Assembly: GCF_002270415.1 (NCBI RefSeq)
Contig: NZ_NNRI01000007.1
Coordinates: 992,001-1,056,000, forward strand
Source of the DNA: Mesorhizobium sophorae
Lineage (GTDB): Bacteria; Pseudomonadota; Alphaproteobacteria; Rhizobiales; Rhizobiaceae
Direction of reading: 5' to 3'
Length of the DNA: 64,000 nt
Shown here: in pieces, positions 39,464-49,125 of the stretch
Numbering within the stretch: position 1 is the first letter of the stretch
Layout of the letters: every line of letters begins with the position of its first letter
Position numbers and translations under genes: made by a program
The notes under the pieces: model-generated
The model's database searches: none
The model's input: only the letters and a program-made list of their open reading frames with translations
Told to the model about the DNA's origin: nothing

Positions 39464-39563
39464 GGAGGGGGCTTTCAGCCTGTGTCTGTCGGCGCACGCT
39501 AGCGCCGGCCGCTTCACAAAGCGTAAAGCGGCGCGATTTTGCGCCACTTTTGGGCGCCACGCA

Positions 39564-39962
39564 TCAATCGCGCGCCGGAAACACCCACAGCGACGACAGA
39601 ATGTAGCTCACCGTGCTTGCGGCAATCGTCATCAGCGCCGACATGGCAAGCGCCGACATGCCGAAACGGGTGACCGCCAGATGCGACACCAGGCCCGAAA
39701 ACAAGGCGCATCCGACCTGCAGCGCGAGATAGCGCGGCATGGCGCTGGCATGATCGTGCTGGCCGCCGAATGTCCAGCCACGCTGTGCGCTATAGGCGAC
39801 AACGAAGGTGATCGCATAGGCGACGACGCTGCCAATGAAGGGCGAAAAGCCCAGCGACACCAGGAGCCACGACAGGACGAACAGCAGCAATGCGGCGCCG
39901 ACGCCGACCGTCAGGAACCGGAACAGGCGCGTCCGCACAAAGACCGGCAATGCCTCGCTCAT
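39564..39962 (-). CDS. GtrA-like membrane protein
   Basis: Protein of 132 aa with four predicted membrane spans in the GtrA family ('LFRFLTVGVGAALLLFVLSW', 'VVAYAITFVVAYSAQRGWTF', 'ALQVGCALFSGLVSHLAV'). GtrA proteins are thought to flip polyprenyl-phosphate-linked sugars across the inner membrane. The ATG overlaps the stop of the GT2 gene as ATGA, so the two are translationally coupled. Confidence 0.9.
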   Translation of the reverse strand: MSEALPVFVRTRLFRFLTVGVGAALLLFVLSWLLVSLGFSPFIGSVVAYAITFVVAYSAQRGWTFGGQHDHASAMPRYLALQVGCALFSGLVSHLAVTRFGMSALAMSALMTIAASTVSYILSSLWVFPARD

Positions 39963-41260
39963 GCGTCGCGCGCCGGCCGTTGGTTAGCCGGCGATTCACA
40001 GGTCGGCAACTCATTGGCCGGCAGCTCACCGGAATGACCGGCCCGGCCGGACTTCAGCCGCTTGACCGGTATTTCCAAGACTCCGAGCAGGAAGGCCGAG
40101 AAGAAGACCTGGAATGAAATGACGATCAGGCTCAGGCCCAGCACGACGATGCGTGGGATCTCGGAATCGTTCAGCGGGCCGAAGCCGAGATGCGCCCAGC
40201 GCGCCACGGCATAGCCGAAGAACAGGACGCCACCGGCAAAGCAGATGCCGGCATTGGCGGCGAGCCGATCGGTGCTGATGGTCCTGGTCAGCCAGTCGGA
40301 ACGGCGGCTTGGCGGCAGGATGCCGGTTATCTCGGCATAGTATCGCGAAATGGCGCCGAAGGTGATGAGCTGGACGCCGGTGACGACCATGAAACAGGCG
40401 GCGACGAAGGTGTTGAGGTCGAGCGACAGATTGTCGATCACGCGCAGCGGCCCGAACACCAGCAGCGCCGCGAACAACAGGCCAAGGCCGGCGAGCACCG
40501 TGCCCGGGATGAAGAACATCCAGCGCGGGTTGTAGACCAGCAGGAACTTCAGGTGCCGCCAGCCATCGCGCCAGGTCCTGAGATGCGGCGGCCGGCTGCG
40601 GCCGTCGGGCTTGAGCGTGGTCGGCACTTCCTCGATGCGCAGGCCGGCAAGGGCGCCGCGCACCACCATCTCGCTTGCGAATTCCATGCCGGTCGTCTGC
40701 AGGTCGAGCTTCCTGATGCTGTCGGCGTCGAAGCCGCGCAGGCCGCAGTGGAAATCGCCGGTCTTGATGCGGAAGAACAGGCGGCCGACAAAGCTGAGCA
40801 CCGGATTGCCGAGGTAGCGGTGCAGCGGCGGCATGGCGCCGGCCTCGATGCCGCCCTGGAAGCGATTGCCCATGACCAGGTCGGCGCCGTCGCGCAGCCG
40901 CGCGACGAAGGCTTCCAGCGCGCCGAAATCATAACTGTCGTCGGCATCGCCCATAATGATGAAACGGCCCTTAGCAGCGGAGATGCCGCCCAAAAGGGCT
41001 GCGCCATAGCCTTTCTGGGCCACCGGGACGACACGGGCGCCACCTTCCGCGGCAATCGCCTGCGATCCGTCGGTGCTGCCATTGTCCGCGATCAGCACCT
41101 CGCCGGAGATGCTCGCTTTGTCGAGGAAGGCCTTCGCCTTGCCGATGCAGACGGCGAGCGTCTCGGCCTCGTTGAGGCACGGCATGAGAATGGTGAGTTC
41201 GAGCTGTTTGGTTGCGGAGGCGCGGATGGCGGTGACGGCGTTCATTGGTCGTTGTTCCAT
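39959..41260 (-). CDS. Family 2 glycosyltransferase with membrane anchor (GtrB/DPM1-like)
   Basis: Protein of 433 aa. The N-terminal GT-A domain has 'LTILMPCLNEAETLAVCIGK', 'IADNGSTDGS' and the metal-binding 'MGDADDSYDF', with acceptor loop 'GLRGFDADSI'. The C-terminal third carries about four hydrophobic spans. This is the architecture of polyprenyl-phosphate sugar transferases such as GtrB. It probably loads a sugar on undecaprenyl phosphate for GtrA to flip. An alternative start is at 41245. Confidence 0.9.
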   Translation of the reverse strand: MEQRPMNAVTAIRASATKQLELTILMPCLNEAETLAVCIGKAKAFLDKASISGEVLIADNGSTDGSQAIAAEGGARVVPVAQKGYGAALLGGISAAKGRFIIMGDADDSYDFGALEAFVARLRDGADLVMGNRFQGGIEAGAMPPLHRYLGNPVLSFVGRLFFRIKTGDFHCGLRGFDADSIRKLDLQTTGMEFASEMVVRGALAGLRIEEVPTTLKPDGRSRPPHLRTWRDGWRHLKFLLVYNPRWMFFIPGTVLAGLGLLFAALLVFGPLRVIDNLSLDLNTFVAACFMVVTGVQLITFGAISRYYAEITGILPPSRRSDWLTRTISTDRLAANAGICFAGGVLFFGYAVARWAHLGFGPLNDSEIPRIVVLGLSLIVISFQVFFSAFLLGVLEIPVKRLKSGRAGHSGELPANELPTCESPANQRPARDA

Positions 41261-41434
41261 CGAGTGCCCGGCGCGGCGTCAATTCGGCTGGGCGCATTCG
41301 GGCTTACCGTTGCACGGCAAGACTTAAGAAAGCGATGACGCGCAGCCTCGCCTTGTCTCCAATCGATCGGCACGGCGGCTTGCGGTTGTCTGATGCCAAT
41401 CTTCAAAATGTCGCGATTGGCAGACGGTCAGTGA

Positions 41435-41446
41435 GCCTGTACAGGC
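41435..41446. promoter_or_regulatory. 12-bp palindrome before gshB
   Basis: GCCTGTACAGGC is a perfect palindrome 36 bp upstream of the gshB start, in the 222-bp gap shared with the divergent glycosyltransferase gene. It may be an operator for either gene. No matching regulator lies nearby, and a 12-bp palindrome could arise by chance. Confidence 0.4.
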
Positions 41447-41482
41447 AAGACAGTCGTCCATCCGAGCCGCCGGAGACTTGCC

Positions 41483-42424
41483 ATGAAGCTGAAAATCGCC
41501 GTCCAGATGGACCACATCTCCACCGTGTCGATCGCCGGGGACACATCCTTCGCGCTGTCGCTGGAAGCGCAGCGGCGCGGTCATCAGCTGTTCCACTACA
41601 CGCCCGACCGGCTATCGCTGCGCGAGGGCAAGGTATTTGCCCGCATCGAGGAGATGCAGGTGCGCGACGAGAAGGGCAACCATTATTCGCTGGGCGAAAA
41701 GGTGCGCACCGATCTGGAGGAAATGGATGTCGTCCTGCTGCGCCAGGATCCGCCTTTCGACATGAACTACATCACCACCACGCATATCCTCGAACGCATC
41801 CACCCGAAGGCGCTGGTGGTCAACGACCCGGCCTGGGTGCGCAACAGCCCGGAAAAGATCTTCGTCACCGAGTTTCCCGACCTGATGCCGGACACGCTGA
41901 TCACCAAGGATCCGCTCGAAGTCGCCGCCTTCCGCAAGGAGTTCGGCGACATCATCATCAAGCCGCTCTACGGCAATGGCGGCGCCGGCATCTTCCACAT
42001 GCTGGAGGCCGACCGCAACCTTGCCTCGCTTCTCGAAATGTTCGGCCAGATGTTCCGCGAGCCCTATATCGTGCAGCGCTATTTGAAGGATGTGCGCAAG
42101 GGCGACAAGCGCATCATCCTGATCGATGGCGAGCCGGTCGGCGCCATCAACCGGGTGCCGGCCGAGCACGATTCCCGCTCCAACATGCATGTCGGCGGCC
42201 GTGCCGAAAAGACCGAGCTGACGACGCGCGAGCGCGAAATCTGCGCCCGCATCGGGCCGGCGCTGAAATCGCGCGGCTTCATCCTCGTCGGCATCGACGT
42301 CATCGGCGACTACATGACTGAGATCAACGTAACGTCGCCAACCGGCGTGCGCGAAGTCAGGCGCTTTGGCGGCGCCGACATCGCCAGCCTGTTCTGGGAC
42401 GCGGTCGAGGACAAGCGGAAGTAA
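41483..42424 (+). CDS. gshB: Glutathione synthetase
   Basis: ATP-grasp ligase of 313 aa that joins gamma-glutamylcysteine and glycine. '[20 protein letters not shown]' opens the protein; '[19 protein letters not shown]', '[18 protein letters not shown]' and '[15 protein letters not shown]' are hallmark segments of bacterial GshB. The length is typical. It lies upstream of comM, an order I recall in other rhizobia. Confidence 0.97.
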   Translation: MKLKIAVQMDHISTVSIAGDTSFALSLEAQRRGHQLFHYTPDRLSLREGKVFARIEEMQVRDEKGNHYSLGEKVRTDLEEMDVVLLRQDPPFDMNYITTTHILERIHPKALVVNDPAWVRNSPEKIFVTEFPDLMPDTLITKDPLEVAAFRKEFGDIIIKPLYGNGGAGIFHMLEADRNLASLLEMFGQMFREPYIVQRYLKDVRKGDKRIILIDGEPVGAINRVPAEHDSRSNMHVGGRAEKTELTTREREICARIGPALKSRGFILVGIDVIGDYMTEINVTSPTGVREVRRFGGADIASLFWDAVEDKRK

Positions 42425-42811
42425 GCCGTTTTCATTTTGTCTTAACCATGTTCCGTTTTTTCAACCGGGCACAACCCGGCCGCAACCGGCGAGGCCGAGT
42501 ATTCCTGCAATGTTCCTGATTTGATCGATACGATGTATGGCCCAGTGCGGATCGACACCGGCGATGGGCTTTCTTCCCACCCACTGACCTTGCTGTTTCC
42601 CGTTGGTTGCGCGACAGTTAATCATTCAAGCTTCCGATCGAAGCCGACTCATGAACGGCGCGTCCTTGCTGGTGGATTCTTCAGCTTACGTGAGACAACC
42701 GCATGTTCTTGTAATGTTCTTGCCTAACTCCGAAATCTGTGGTTGTCTTCACCGATCTCGCTCGCGCCCTGATCGCCAAGGCATAAGCGAACCACTTTCC
42801 GGGGGCATAAA
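42425..42811. other. 387-bp gap between gshB and comM
   Basis: Apart from the LexA-type box at 42705-42719 I see no gene or RNA here. A short open frame at 42521-42727 has neither ribosome site nor recognisable sequence. No clear terminator follows gshB, so some read-through into comM is possible. Confidence 0.5.
42705..42719 (+). promoter_or_regulatory. LexA (SOS) box GTTC-N7-GTTC upstream of comM
   Basis: The sequence GTTCTTGTAATGTTC matches the alphaproteobacterial LexA consensus, a direct repeat GTTC-N7-GTTC. It lies 92 bp before the comM start. From memory, comM is among predicted LexA targets in this class. This would place comM under DNA-damage control. Confidence 0.72.
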
Positions 42812-44341
42812 ATGGTGGCGCGGGTTCGCACGGTCGCTTTCCAGGGCATCGAGGCCGTGCCGGTCGACGTGCAGGTGATGATCGCGCCCGGCAAGGTCAA
42901 CATGCATATCGTCGGCTTGGCCGACAAGGCGGTGGCCGAAAGCCGCGAGCGGGTGCAGGCGGCCCTGCATGCTTCTGGCCTGTCGATGCCGTCGAAGAAG
43001 GTCACCGTCAATCTGGCCCCGGCGGACCTGCCCAAGGAGGGCAGCCATTACGATCTGCCGATCGCGCTTGGCCTGATGGCGGCACTGGGTGCGATTCCGG
43101 GCGACATGCTGGCCGGCTATGTCGTGCTCGGCGAATTGTCGCTCGACGGTACGATTGCCGCCGTCGCCGGCGCCTTGCCGGCAGCAATCGGCGCCAACGC
43201 GGAAGGCAAGGGCCTGATCTGCCCGTTCGCCTGCGGGCCGGAAGCGGCCTGGGCCGGCAAGGATTTCGACATTCTGGCGCCGCGCAGCCTGATTGCGATC
43301 GCCAATCATTTCCGCGGCACGCAGGTGCTGTCTCGACCGGAGGCCGGCATCCACGCCTCGGCGCGCGACCTGCCTGACCTTGCCGACATCAAGGGCCAGG
43401 AGACTGCCAAGCGGGCGCTGGAAGTGGCGGCGGCCGGCGGGCACAACCTGCTGATGATCGGACCGCCTGGATCGGGCAAGTCGATGCTGGCGCAGCGGCT
43501 GCCGTCGATCCTGCCGCCGCTGGCGCCGAAGGAGCTTCTGGAAGTCTCGATGATCGCCTCGGTGGCGGGAGAACTCGGCGAAGGCGAGCTGACCGACCGG
43601 CGGCCGTTCCGCGCGCCGCACCATTCGGCCTCGATGGCGGCGATGGTCGGCGGCGGCATACGCGCCCGGCCGGGCGAAGTGTCGCTCGCCCATCACGGCG
43701 TGCTGTTCCTCGACGAGTTTCCCGAATTCACGCCACAGACGCTCGACGCGCTGCGCCAGCCGCTGGAGACCGGCGACTGCATGATCGCGCGCGCCAACCA
43801 TCGGGTCACCTATCCGGCGCGCATCCAGCTGGTCGCGGCGATGAATCCGTGCCGCTGCGGCATGGCGGGCGAGCCGGGCTATCGCTGCCTGCGTGGCGAG
43901 CGCTGCCGCACCGATTATCAGGCGCGCATCTCGGGCCCGCTGCTCGACCGCATCGATCTCAGGATCGAGGTACCGGCGGTGTCGGCCAGCGACCTGATCC
44001 GGCCCGACCGGGCGGAGAAGAGTGCTTCCGTGGCGCTGCGAGTGGCACGGGCCCGCACCATCCAACGCGAACGTTTCGAACGGCTCGGCGTCAGCGCCAC
44101 GACCAACGCGCATTGCGCGCCAGCGGTCATCGAGGAGATCGCCATGCCTGATGCCGCCGGCCTGTCGCTGCTCAAGGACGCGAGCGAAAAGCTCGCCTTT
44201 TCAGCGCGGGCCTATCATCGCGTGCTGAAAGTGGCGCGCACACTGGCCGATCTCGACGCCAGCGAAACCGTCGGCCGCATCCATCTGGCCGAGGCGATTT
44301 CCTACCGCATGAGTTCGGAGCGCGTGGCGCAGGCGGCATGA
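42812..44341 (+). CDS. comM: YifB/ComM family magnesium-chelatase-like AAA+ ATPase
   Basis: AAA+ protein of 509 aa. The N-terminal ChlI-like domain ('FQGIEAVPVDVQVMIAPG', 'AVAESRERVQAALHASGL') precedes Walker A 'GPPGSGKSMLAQRLPSILPP', Walker B 'GVLFLDEFPEF' and the family motif 'AMNPCRCG'. ComM acts as a branch-migration helicase in integration of transformed DNA in Vibrio and Acinetobacter. The LexA-type box upstream suggests a role in recombination or repair here. Confidence 0.95.
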   Translation: MVARVRTVAFQGIEAVPVDVQVMIAPGKVNMHIVGLADKAVAESRERVQAALHASGLSMPSKKVTVNLAPADLPKEGSHYDLPIALGLMAALGAIPGDMLAGYVVLGELSLDGTIAAVAGALPAAIGANAEGKGLICPFACGPEAAWAGKDFDILAPRSLIAIANHFRGTQVLSRPEAGIHASARDLPDLADIKGQETAKRALEVAAAGGHNLLMIGPPGSGKSMLAQRLPSILPPLAPKELLEVSMIASVAGELGEGELTDRRPFRAPHHSASMAAMVGGGIRARPGEVSLAHHGVLFLDEFPEFTPQTLDALRQPLETGDCMIARANHRVTYPARIQLVAAMNPCRCGMAGEPGYRCLRGERCRTDYQARISGPLLDRIDLRIEVPAVSASDLIRPDRAEKSASVALRVARARTIQRERFERLGVSATTNAHCAPAVIEEIAMPDAAGLSLLKDASEKLAFSARAYHRVLKVARTLADLDASETVGRIHLAEAISYRMSSERVAQAA

Positions 44342-44413
44342 CGCCCCCTCGCCCTTCAAGGGCTGGAAACGCAAGCGGCGGCACCTTGCCCTTGGCACTG
44401 ATGAAACTTCGGC

Positions 44414-46585
44414 TCAGTCCGAGGCGCGCGCCTTCAACTCCAGCCGGCGCGCGTGCAGCACCGGCTCGGTGTAGCCATTAGGCTGGATGCGGCCCTTGAA
44501 GACCAGGTCGCAGGCGGCCTGGAAGGCGATGGAGTTGTCGAAGTCGGCCGCCATAGGCTGATAGAGTGGGTCGCCGACATTCTGCAGGTCGACGATGGCC
44601 GCCATGCGCCGCAGGGAATCCATCACCTGGATGCGCGAGCAGACGTCGTGATGCAGCCAGTTGGCGATGTGCTGCGAGGAGATGCGCAACGTGGCGCGGT
44701 CCTCCATCAGGCCGACATCGTTGATGTCGGGGACTTTCGAGCAGCCGACGCCCTGGTCGATCCAGCGCACGACATAGCCCAGGATGCCCTGCGCGTTGTT
44801 GTCGAGCTCACGCTGGATCTCGTCGGGAGTCCAGTTCGGGCGCACCGCGACCGGCACGGACAGGATATCGTCGAGCTTGGCCTTGGGCCGATTCTTCAGC
44901 GCCGCCTGCACGGCGCGGACATCGACCTTGTGGTAGTGCGTTGCATGCAGTGTCGCCGCCGTCGGCGACGGCACCCAGGCGGTGTTGGCGCCGGCCTTGG
45001 GGTGGGCGATCTTCTGTTCCAGCATCGCCGCCATCAAATCCGGCATCGCCCACATGCCCTTGCCGATCTGTGCGTGGCCGGCCAGCCCGCATTCGAGCCC
45101 GGTGTCGACATTCCAGGCCTCGTAGGCGGAAATCCAGGCGGCCTGCTTCATGTCGCCCTTGCGGATCATCGGGCCCGCTTCCATCGAGGTGTGGATCTCG
45201 TCGCCGGTGCGGTCGAGGAAGCCGGTGTTGATGAACACCACACGTTCCCTGGCGGCGCGGATGGCCTCCTTGAGGTTGACGGTGGTGCGCCGCTCCTCGT
45301 CCATGATGCCCATCTTGATGGTGTTCTTCGCCATGCCGAGCAGAGCTTCGACGCGGTCGAATATCTCGACGGCGAAGGCGACTTCCTCCGGCCCGTGCAT
45401 CTTGGGCTTCACGACATACATCGAGCCGGCGCGGGAGTTGGCGCGGCGACCCTTCGGCGCGACGTCGTGCAGCGCGATCAGCGCCGTCATCGCCGCATCC
45501 ATGATGCCTTCCGGCACCTCGCTGCCGTCGCGATCAAGGATCGCCGGATTGGTCATCAGGTGGCCGACGTTCCTGACCAGCATCAGCGAGCGGCCTGGCA
45601 CGGTCAGCGTGCCGCCGGCGGGCGCGGTGTAGGCGCGGTCGGGGTTGAGCTTGCGAACAAAACTCTTGCCGCCCTTGGTGATCTCTTCCGCCAAATCGCC
45701 CTTCATCAGGCCGAGCCAGTTGCGATAGACGACGACCTTGTCCTGCGCATCCACCGCCGCGACCGAATCCTCGCAGTCCTGGATGGTGGTCAGCGCCGAT
45801 TCCAGGATGACATCGGCGATGCCTGCCGGATCTGTCCTGCCGATCTGGTTGTTGCGGTCGATGACGATCTCGATGTGCATGCCGTTCTTGACCAGGAGCA
45901 CGGCTTCAGGGTTGGCGGCGTCGCCGCGATAGCCGGCGAATTGCTTGGTATTGGCGAGTGTCGTGACACCGGCACCCTCGCCCAGCCGCAGCATGCCGTT
46001 GATAAACGAAAGCCCGTTGACGCCCGCCCACTTGCCCGAGGTGAGCGGCACCGACTGGTCGAGGAAATCCTTAGCCCAGGCAACGACCTTGGCGCCGCGC
46101 GCCGGATTGAAGCTCTTGCCTTTCCCGGCGCCGTCGGTTTCGGGAATGGCGTCGGTGCCATAGAGCGCATCGTAGAGCGAACCCCAGCGCGCATTGGCGG
46201 CGTTGAGCGCGTAGCGGGCATTCATCACTGGCACGACCAGCTGCGGGCCGGCAACGACTGCGATTTCCGGATCGACATTTTCAGTGGACACGCTGAAGGC
46301 CGGCCCCTCCGGAACGAGATAGCCGATCTCCTTCAGGAAGGTCTTGTAGCCCTCCATGTCGATGGGCGCGCCATGGTCGCGATACCAGCCGTCGAGCTTC
46401 TCCTGCATGGCGTCGCGTTTTGCCAGCAGCGCCCGGTTCTTCGGCGCCAGGTCATGGACAATGACTGAGAAGCCGTTCCAGAAGTCGGCCGCTTCGACGC
46501 CGGTGCCGGGCAGCACCTCACCAGCCACAAAATCATGCAGCTCGCGGGCAATCCGCAATCCGGCGATCTCGATGCGATCGGTCAT
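44414..46585 (-). CDS. glcB: Malate synthase G
   Basis: Monomeric malate synthase of 723 aa that condenses glyoxylate with acetyl-CoA. '[20 protein letters not shown]', '[20 protein letters not shown]', '[16 protein letters not shown]', '[20 protein letters not shown]' and '[23 protein letters not shown]' fragments are highly conserved in isoform G. GGAGAAG precedes the ATG. The gene stands alone with no isocitrate lyase beside it, and it converges with comM. Confidence 0.97.
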   Translation of the reverse strand: MTDRIEIAGLRIARELHDFVAGEVLPGTGVEAADFWNGFSVIVHDLAPKNRALLAKRDAMQEKLDGWYRDHGAPIDMEGYKTFLKEIGYLVPEGPAFSVSTENVDPEIAVVAGPQLVVPVMNARYALNAANARWGSLYDALYGTDAIPETDGAGKGKSFNPARGAKVVAWAKDFLDQSVPLTSGKWAGVNGLSFINGMLRLGEGAGVTTLANTKQFAGYRGDAANPEAVLLVKNGMHIEIVIDRNNQIGRTDPAGIADVILESALTTIQDCEDSVAAVDAQDKVVVYRNWLGLMKGDLAEEITKGGKSFVRKLNPDRAYTAPAGGTLTVPGRSLMLVRNVGHLMTNPAILDRDGSEVPEGIMDAAMTALIALHDVAPKGRRANSRAGSMYVVKPKMHGPEEVAFAVEIFDRVEALLGMAKNTIKMGIMDEERRTTVNLKEAIRAARERVVFINTGFLDRTGDEIHTSMEAGPMIRKGDMKQAAWISAYEAWNVDTGLECGLAGHAQIGKGMWAMPDLMAAMLEQKIAHPKAGANTAWVPSPTAATLHATHYHKVDVRAVQAALKNRPKAKLDDILSVPVAVRPNWTPDEIQRELDNNAQGILGYVVRWIDQGVGCSKVPDINDVGLMEDRATLRISSQHIANWLHHDVCSRIQVMDSLRRMAAIVDLQNVGDPLYQPMAADFDNSIAFQAACDLVFKGRIQPNGYTEPVLHARRLELKARASD

Positions 46586-46695
46586 CAGGCTTCTCCAGAT
46601 GAAAGGCTTTGCGGGCCTTTGGCATGTCAGGTTTGCCGGGTCAATTCAGCTTAGGGTGAAGGTCGGGCATTTACATCGCTTCATACGGCGTGCGC

Positions 46696-46816
46696 GATTC
46701 AGGTCAGGCCGAGTCGAAAATGGTGGTTTCCGAGAACCGGAGCGGAGCGTACTTTTGGGTACGTGAGCACCGGAAGTGCAGGAAGCCGCCATTTGCAGGC
46801 CGGCCTGACCTGAATC
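46696..46816. repeat. Long palindromic intergenic element, copy A (121 bp)
   Basis: The ends GATTCAGGTCAGGCC and GGCCTGACCTGAATC pair perfectly over 15 bp. Further inside, AATGGTGGTTTCC pairs with GGAAGCCGCCATT, then CCGG with CCGG, and GCGTAC with GTACGT close a short loop. The whole element can fold into one long imperfect hairpin. Its last base is the first base of the stop codon of the downstream hydantoinase gene (minus strand). A second copy lies at 48990-49125. Confidence 0.88.
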
Positions 46817-48858
46817 TACACCGCAATCCTTGGCCTTCCCGAGGCCACCGCCACGACATGCGCCTCGATGAACATGCGCTGGGCTTCGACGGTCGAGACG
46901 CGGAATTCGGTCGCGACCTCGATCTCGGCACTGTCGGTGCCGGCATCCCTGGCGCGCTGGGCGACGATGGCGCGGACATCGGCCTCGGCCGCCGCGATCG
47001 CCGCCGCTTCGTCGAGGAAATCGCGCACGGTTTCACCCGAGGCAAGTCGAAACAGGCCTTCCTTGGGCTGGCTGACCCGGGCCTCGGCCGAAACCCTGAC
47101 CTGGCCGACGACGGCGCCGAGCGCGTTGGCGACGTCGGTGTCCTCCGGCACCACGCACTCATTGCCGATCAGCGGCGGCAGGCCGGCATAGTGCAGCGGC
47201 GCTGAAGCGCCGAGGCCGATGACAGGGCGGTCGAGCGCGACGCTCAGCCGGGCAATGCCGGGGTGAGAATCGACGGCGCGCTGCACCAGCGCATGCGCCA
47301 CCGTCGACGCGCCATCGAGCCCGTCCTCGGCGAAGGCGGTTTCGAGGATGTATTCCGCCGACCAGCGTGTCAGCGTCACCAGCACGCGCTCCGAGATCAC
47401 CTCCGGCGATGCGGCGATGGGCTGGCCACGGCCGTCGCGCTTGCGCGCGAACAGTTCGGCGCCGAGGCGGGCGGCGGCCGGATCCCAGTTCGCCTGCTTG
47501 CCCAGCACATGGGCGGCGTCAGACGGGGTGAAGCCGGCGACATGCACCAGCCCGCGCGACACCAGCCGGTTCAAGGTCGCGTTCTGCGCGTTAGAGGTCA
47601 GAAGCCTGTCGACGGCGAGCGGAACGGCCCCAATCGCCTCGTAGAGCCGCGCTTCGGCGCCGGTTAGTCCAGCGGCAAGCCGGTCCGGCACACCGGTGCG
47701 CACTGCAAAGCGGCCGTCCATGCGGCCGGGATTGGGTGCCCGCAATTGCCGTTCGAGTTCCGCGGTGACGGCGGCGCCATGGGCCATCCCCGCCAGCGCC
47801 AAGGGCACCAGGCGGCGGGGCCCGAGCAGGATTTTCGGGTTGAGCGCGCCATCTTCCAGCGCTACTTCGGAATCGCCGCCGAGGCCGAAGGTGCGCATGG
47901 CGACGGCCTCGACCATGGTGCGGAAGCCGCCGACGGTGGCGCCTTCCGGGTCGAGCCGCGGCCGGCCCTTGTCGAGCACGGCGACGTCGGTGGTGGTGCC
48001 GCCGATGTCGGAGACCATGGCATTGTCGAGCCCGGTCATGTGGCGGGCGCCGACCAGGCTAGCGGCGGGGCCGGACAGGATGGTCTCGATCGGTCGCTGG
48101 CGGGCAAACGCCGCCGACACCAGCGCACCGTCGCCGCGCACCACCATAAGGGGTGCGGCGATGTTGCGCTGCTCGAGAAAGCCTTCGGTTGCCGCCACCA
48201 GCCGGTCGATCATCGAGATCAGCCGGGCGTTGAGCAGCGTCGTCAGCGCCCGGCGCGGGCCGCCGAGCTTGGCCGACAGCTCGTGGCTTGATGTGACCGG
48301 CAGACCGGTCTTTTCGCGGATCAGCTCGCGGGTGGCGATCTCGTGCGCCGGATTGCGGGTCGCGAAATAAGCGCAAACGGCAAAGCCGGAGACCGACACG
48401 CCGAGTTCCGGCAGCGCTGCCTCGAGCCCCGACAGGTCGAGCTTGGCCGCATTGCCATGCACATCATGACCGCCGGGGCAGAACACCACCGGGTCGGTGC
48501 CGAGTGCAGCCTTCAGCCCGTCACGGGCGAGGTCGGCCTCGGAAAAGCCGATCATCACCAACGCCACGCGGCCGCCCTGGCCCTCGACCAGCGCGTTGGT
48601 AGCAAGCGTCGTCGACATCGAGACCAGCTTGATCGCGGTCGGATCGGTGCCGGCCTTCTGCAGCACCGCATCGACGGCGCCGGAAATGCCGACGGCCAGG
48701 TCATGCCGCGTGGTCAGCGCCTTGGCCTTGGCCAGCACCTTGCCCTTGTTCGGCCCCTCTTGCTTACCTTCCGTTTCAGACCACAGCACGGCGTCGGTGT
48801 AGGTGCCGCCGGTGTCGATCCCGAGGAACAGCGGCTTTGGCTTGGTCTTGGCGGTCAT
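46816..48858 (-). CDS. Hydantoinase/oxoprolinase family protein (HyuA-like)
   Basis: ATP-dependent amidohydrolase-type protein of about 680 aa. 'LFLGIDTGGTYTDAVLW' is the N-terminal nucleotide loop and 'GRVALVMIGFSEADLARDGL', 'RGDGALVSAAFARQRPIETI' and 'MVSDIGGTTTDVAVL' match HyuA/N-methylhydantoinase A. The usual partner HyuB is not adjacent, so this may be one of the stand-alone members of unknown substrate. The ATG at 48858 precedes the first strand; more residues are open upstream. Its stop codon abuts a palindromic element. Confidence 0.85.
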   Translation of the reverse strand: MTAKTKPKPLFLGIDTGGTYTDAVLWSETEGKQEGPNKGKVLAKAKALTTRHDLAVGISGAVDAVLQKAGTDPTAIKLVSMSTTLATNALVEGQGGRVALVMIGFSEADLARDGLKAALGTDPVVFCPGGHDVHGNAAKLDLSGLEAALPELGVSVSGFAVCAYFATRNPAHEIATRELIREKTGLPVTSSHELSAKLGGPRRALTTLLNARLISMIDRLVAATEGFLEQRNIAAPLMVVRGDGALVSAAFARQRPIETILSGPAASLVGARHMTGLDNAMVSDIGGTTTDVAVLDKGRPRLDPEGATVGGFRTMVEAVAMRTFGLGGDSEVALEDGALNPKILLGPRRLVPLALAGMAHGAAVTAELERQLRAPNPGRMDGRFAVRTGVPDRLAAGLTGAEARLYEAIGAVPLAVDRLLTSNAQNATLNRLVSRGLVHVAGFTPSDAAHVLGKQANWDPAAARLGAELFARKRDGRGQPIAASPEVISERVLVTLTRWSAEYILETAFAEDGLDGASTVAHALVQRAVDSHPGIARLSVALDRPVIGLGASAPLHYAGLPPLIGNECVVPEDTDVANALGAVVGQVRVSAEARVSQPKEGLFRLASGETVRDFLDEAAAIAAAEADVRAIVAQRARDAGTDSAEIEVATEFRVSTVEAQRMFIEAHVVAVASGRPRIAV

Positions 48859-48989
48859 TTCTGATGGTCGTCCGGCTGGGTAAATTTGTTTCCCTGCCCT
48901 TAGCCGATACGGGGCGGCCGATAAAGACGCGAGCGCTGGGCCAAGGTGGAGTTCGATCTCCCCCACAAGGGGATTGGCAGTTCCGCTAA

Positions 48990-49125
48990 GGTGTCGAGAT
49001 TCAAGTCAGGCCGAGCCGAAAATGGTGGCTTCCGAGAACCGGAGCGGAGCGTACTTTTCGTACGTGAGCACCGGAAGCGCAGGAAGCCGCCGTTTGCAGG
49101 CCGGCATCACCTGAATATCGACACC
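48990..49125. repeat. Long palindromic intergenic element, copy B (136 bp)
   Basis: This copy shares most bases with copy A and has an extra outer stem, GGTGTCGA paired with TCGACACC. The central hairpin is CGTAC-TTTT-CGTACG. Several changes between the copies keep or improve pairing, for example TGGCTTCC facing GGAAGCCG. It ends at the base directly before the stop codon of the CDGSH gene (49126, minus strand). Confidence 0.88.

Noticed and set aside
42521..42727. A 68-codon open frame between gshB and comM
   Set aside because: No ribosome site, no recognisable sequence, and it covers the LexA-type box.
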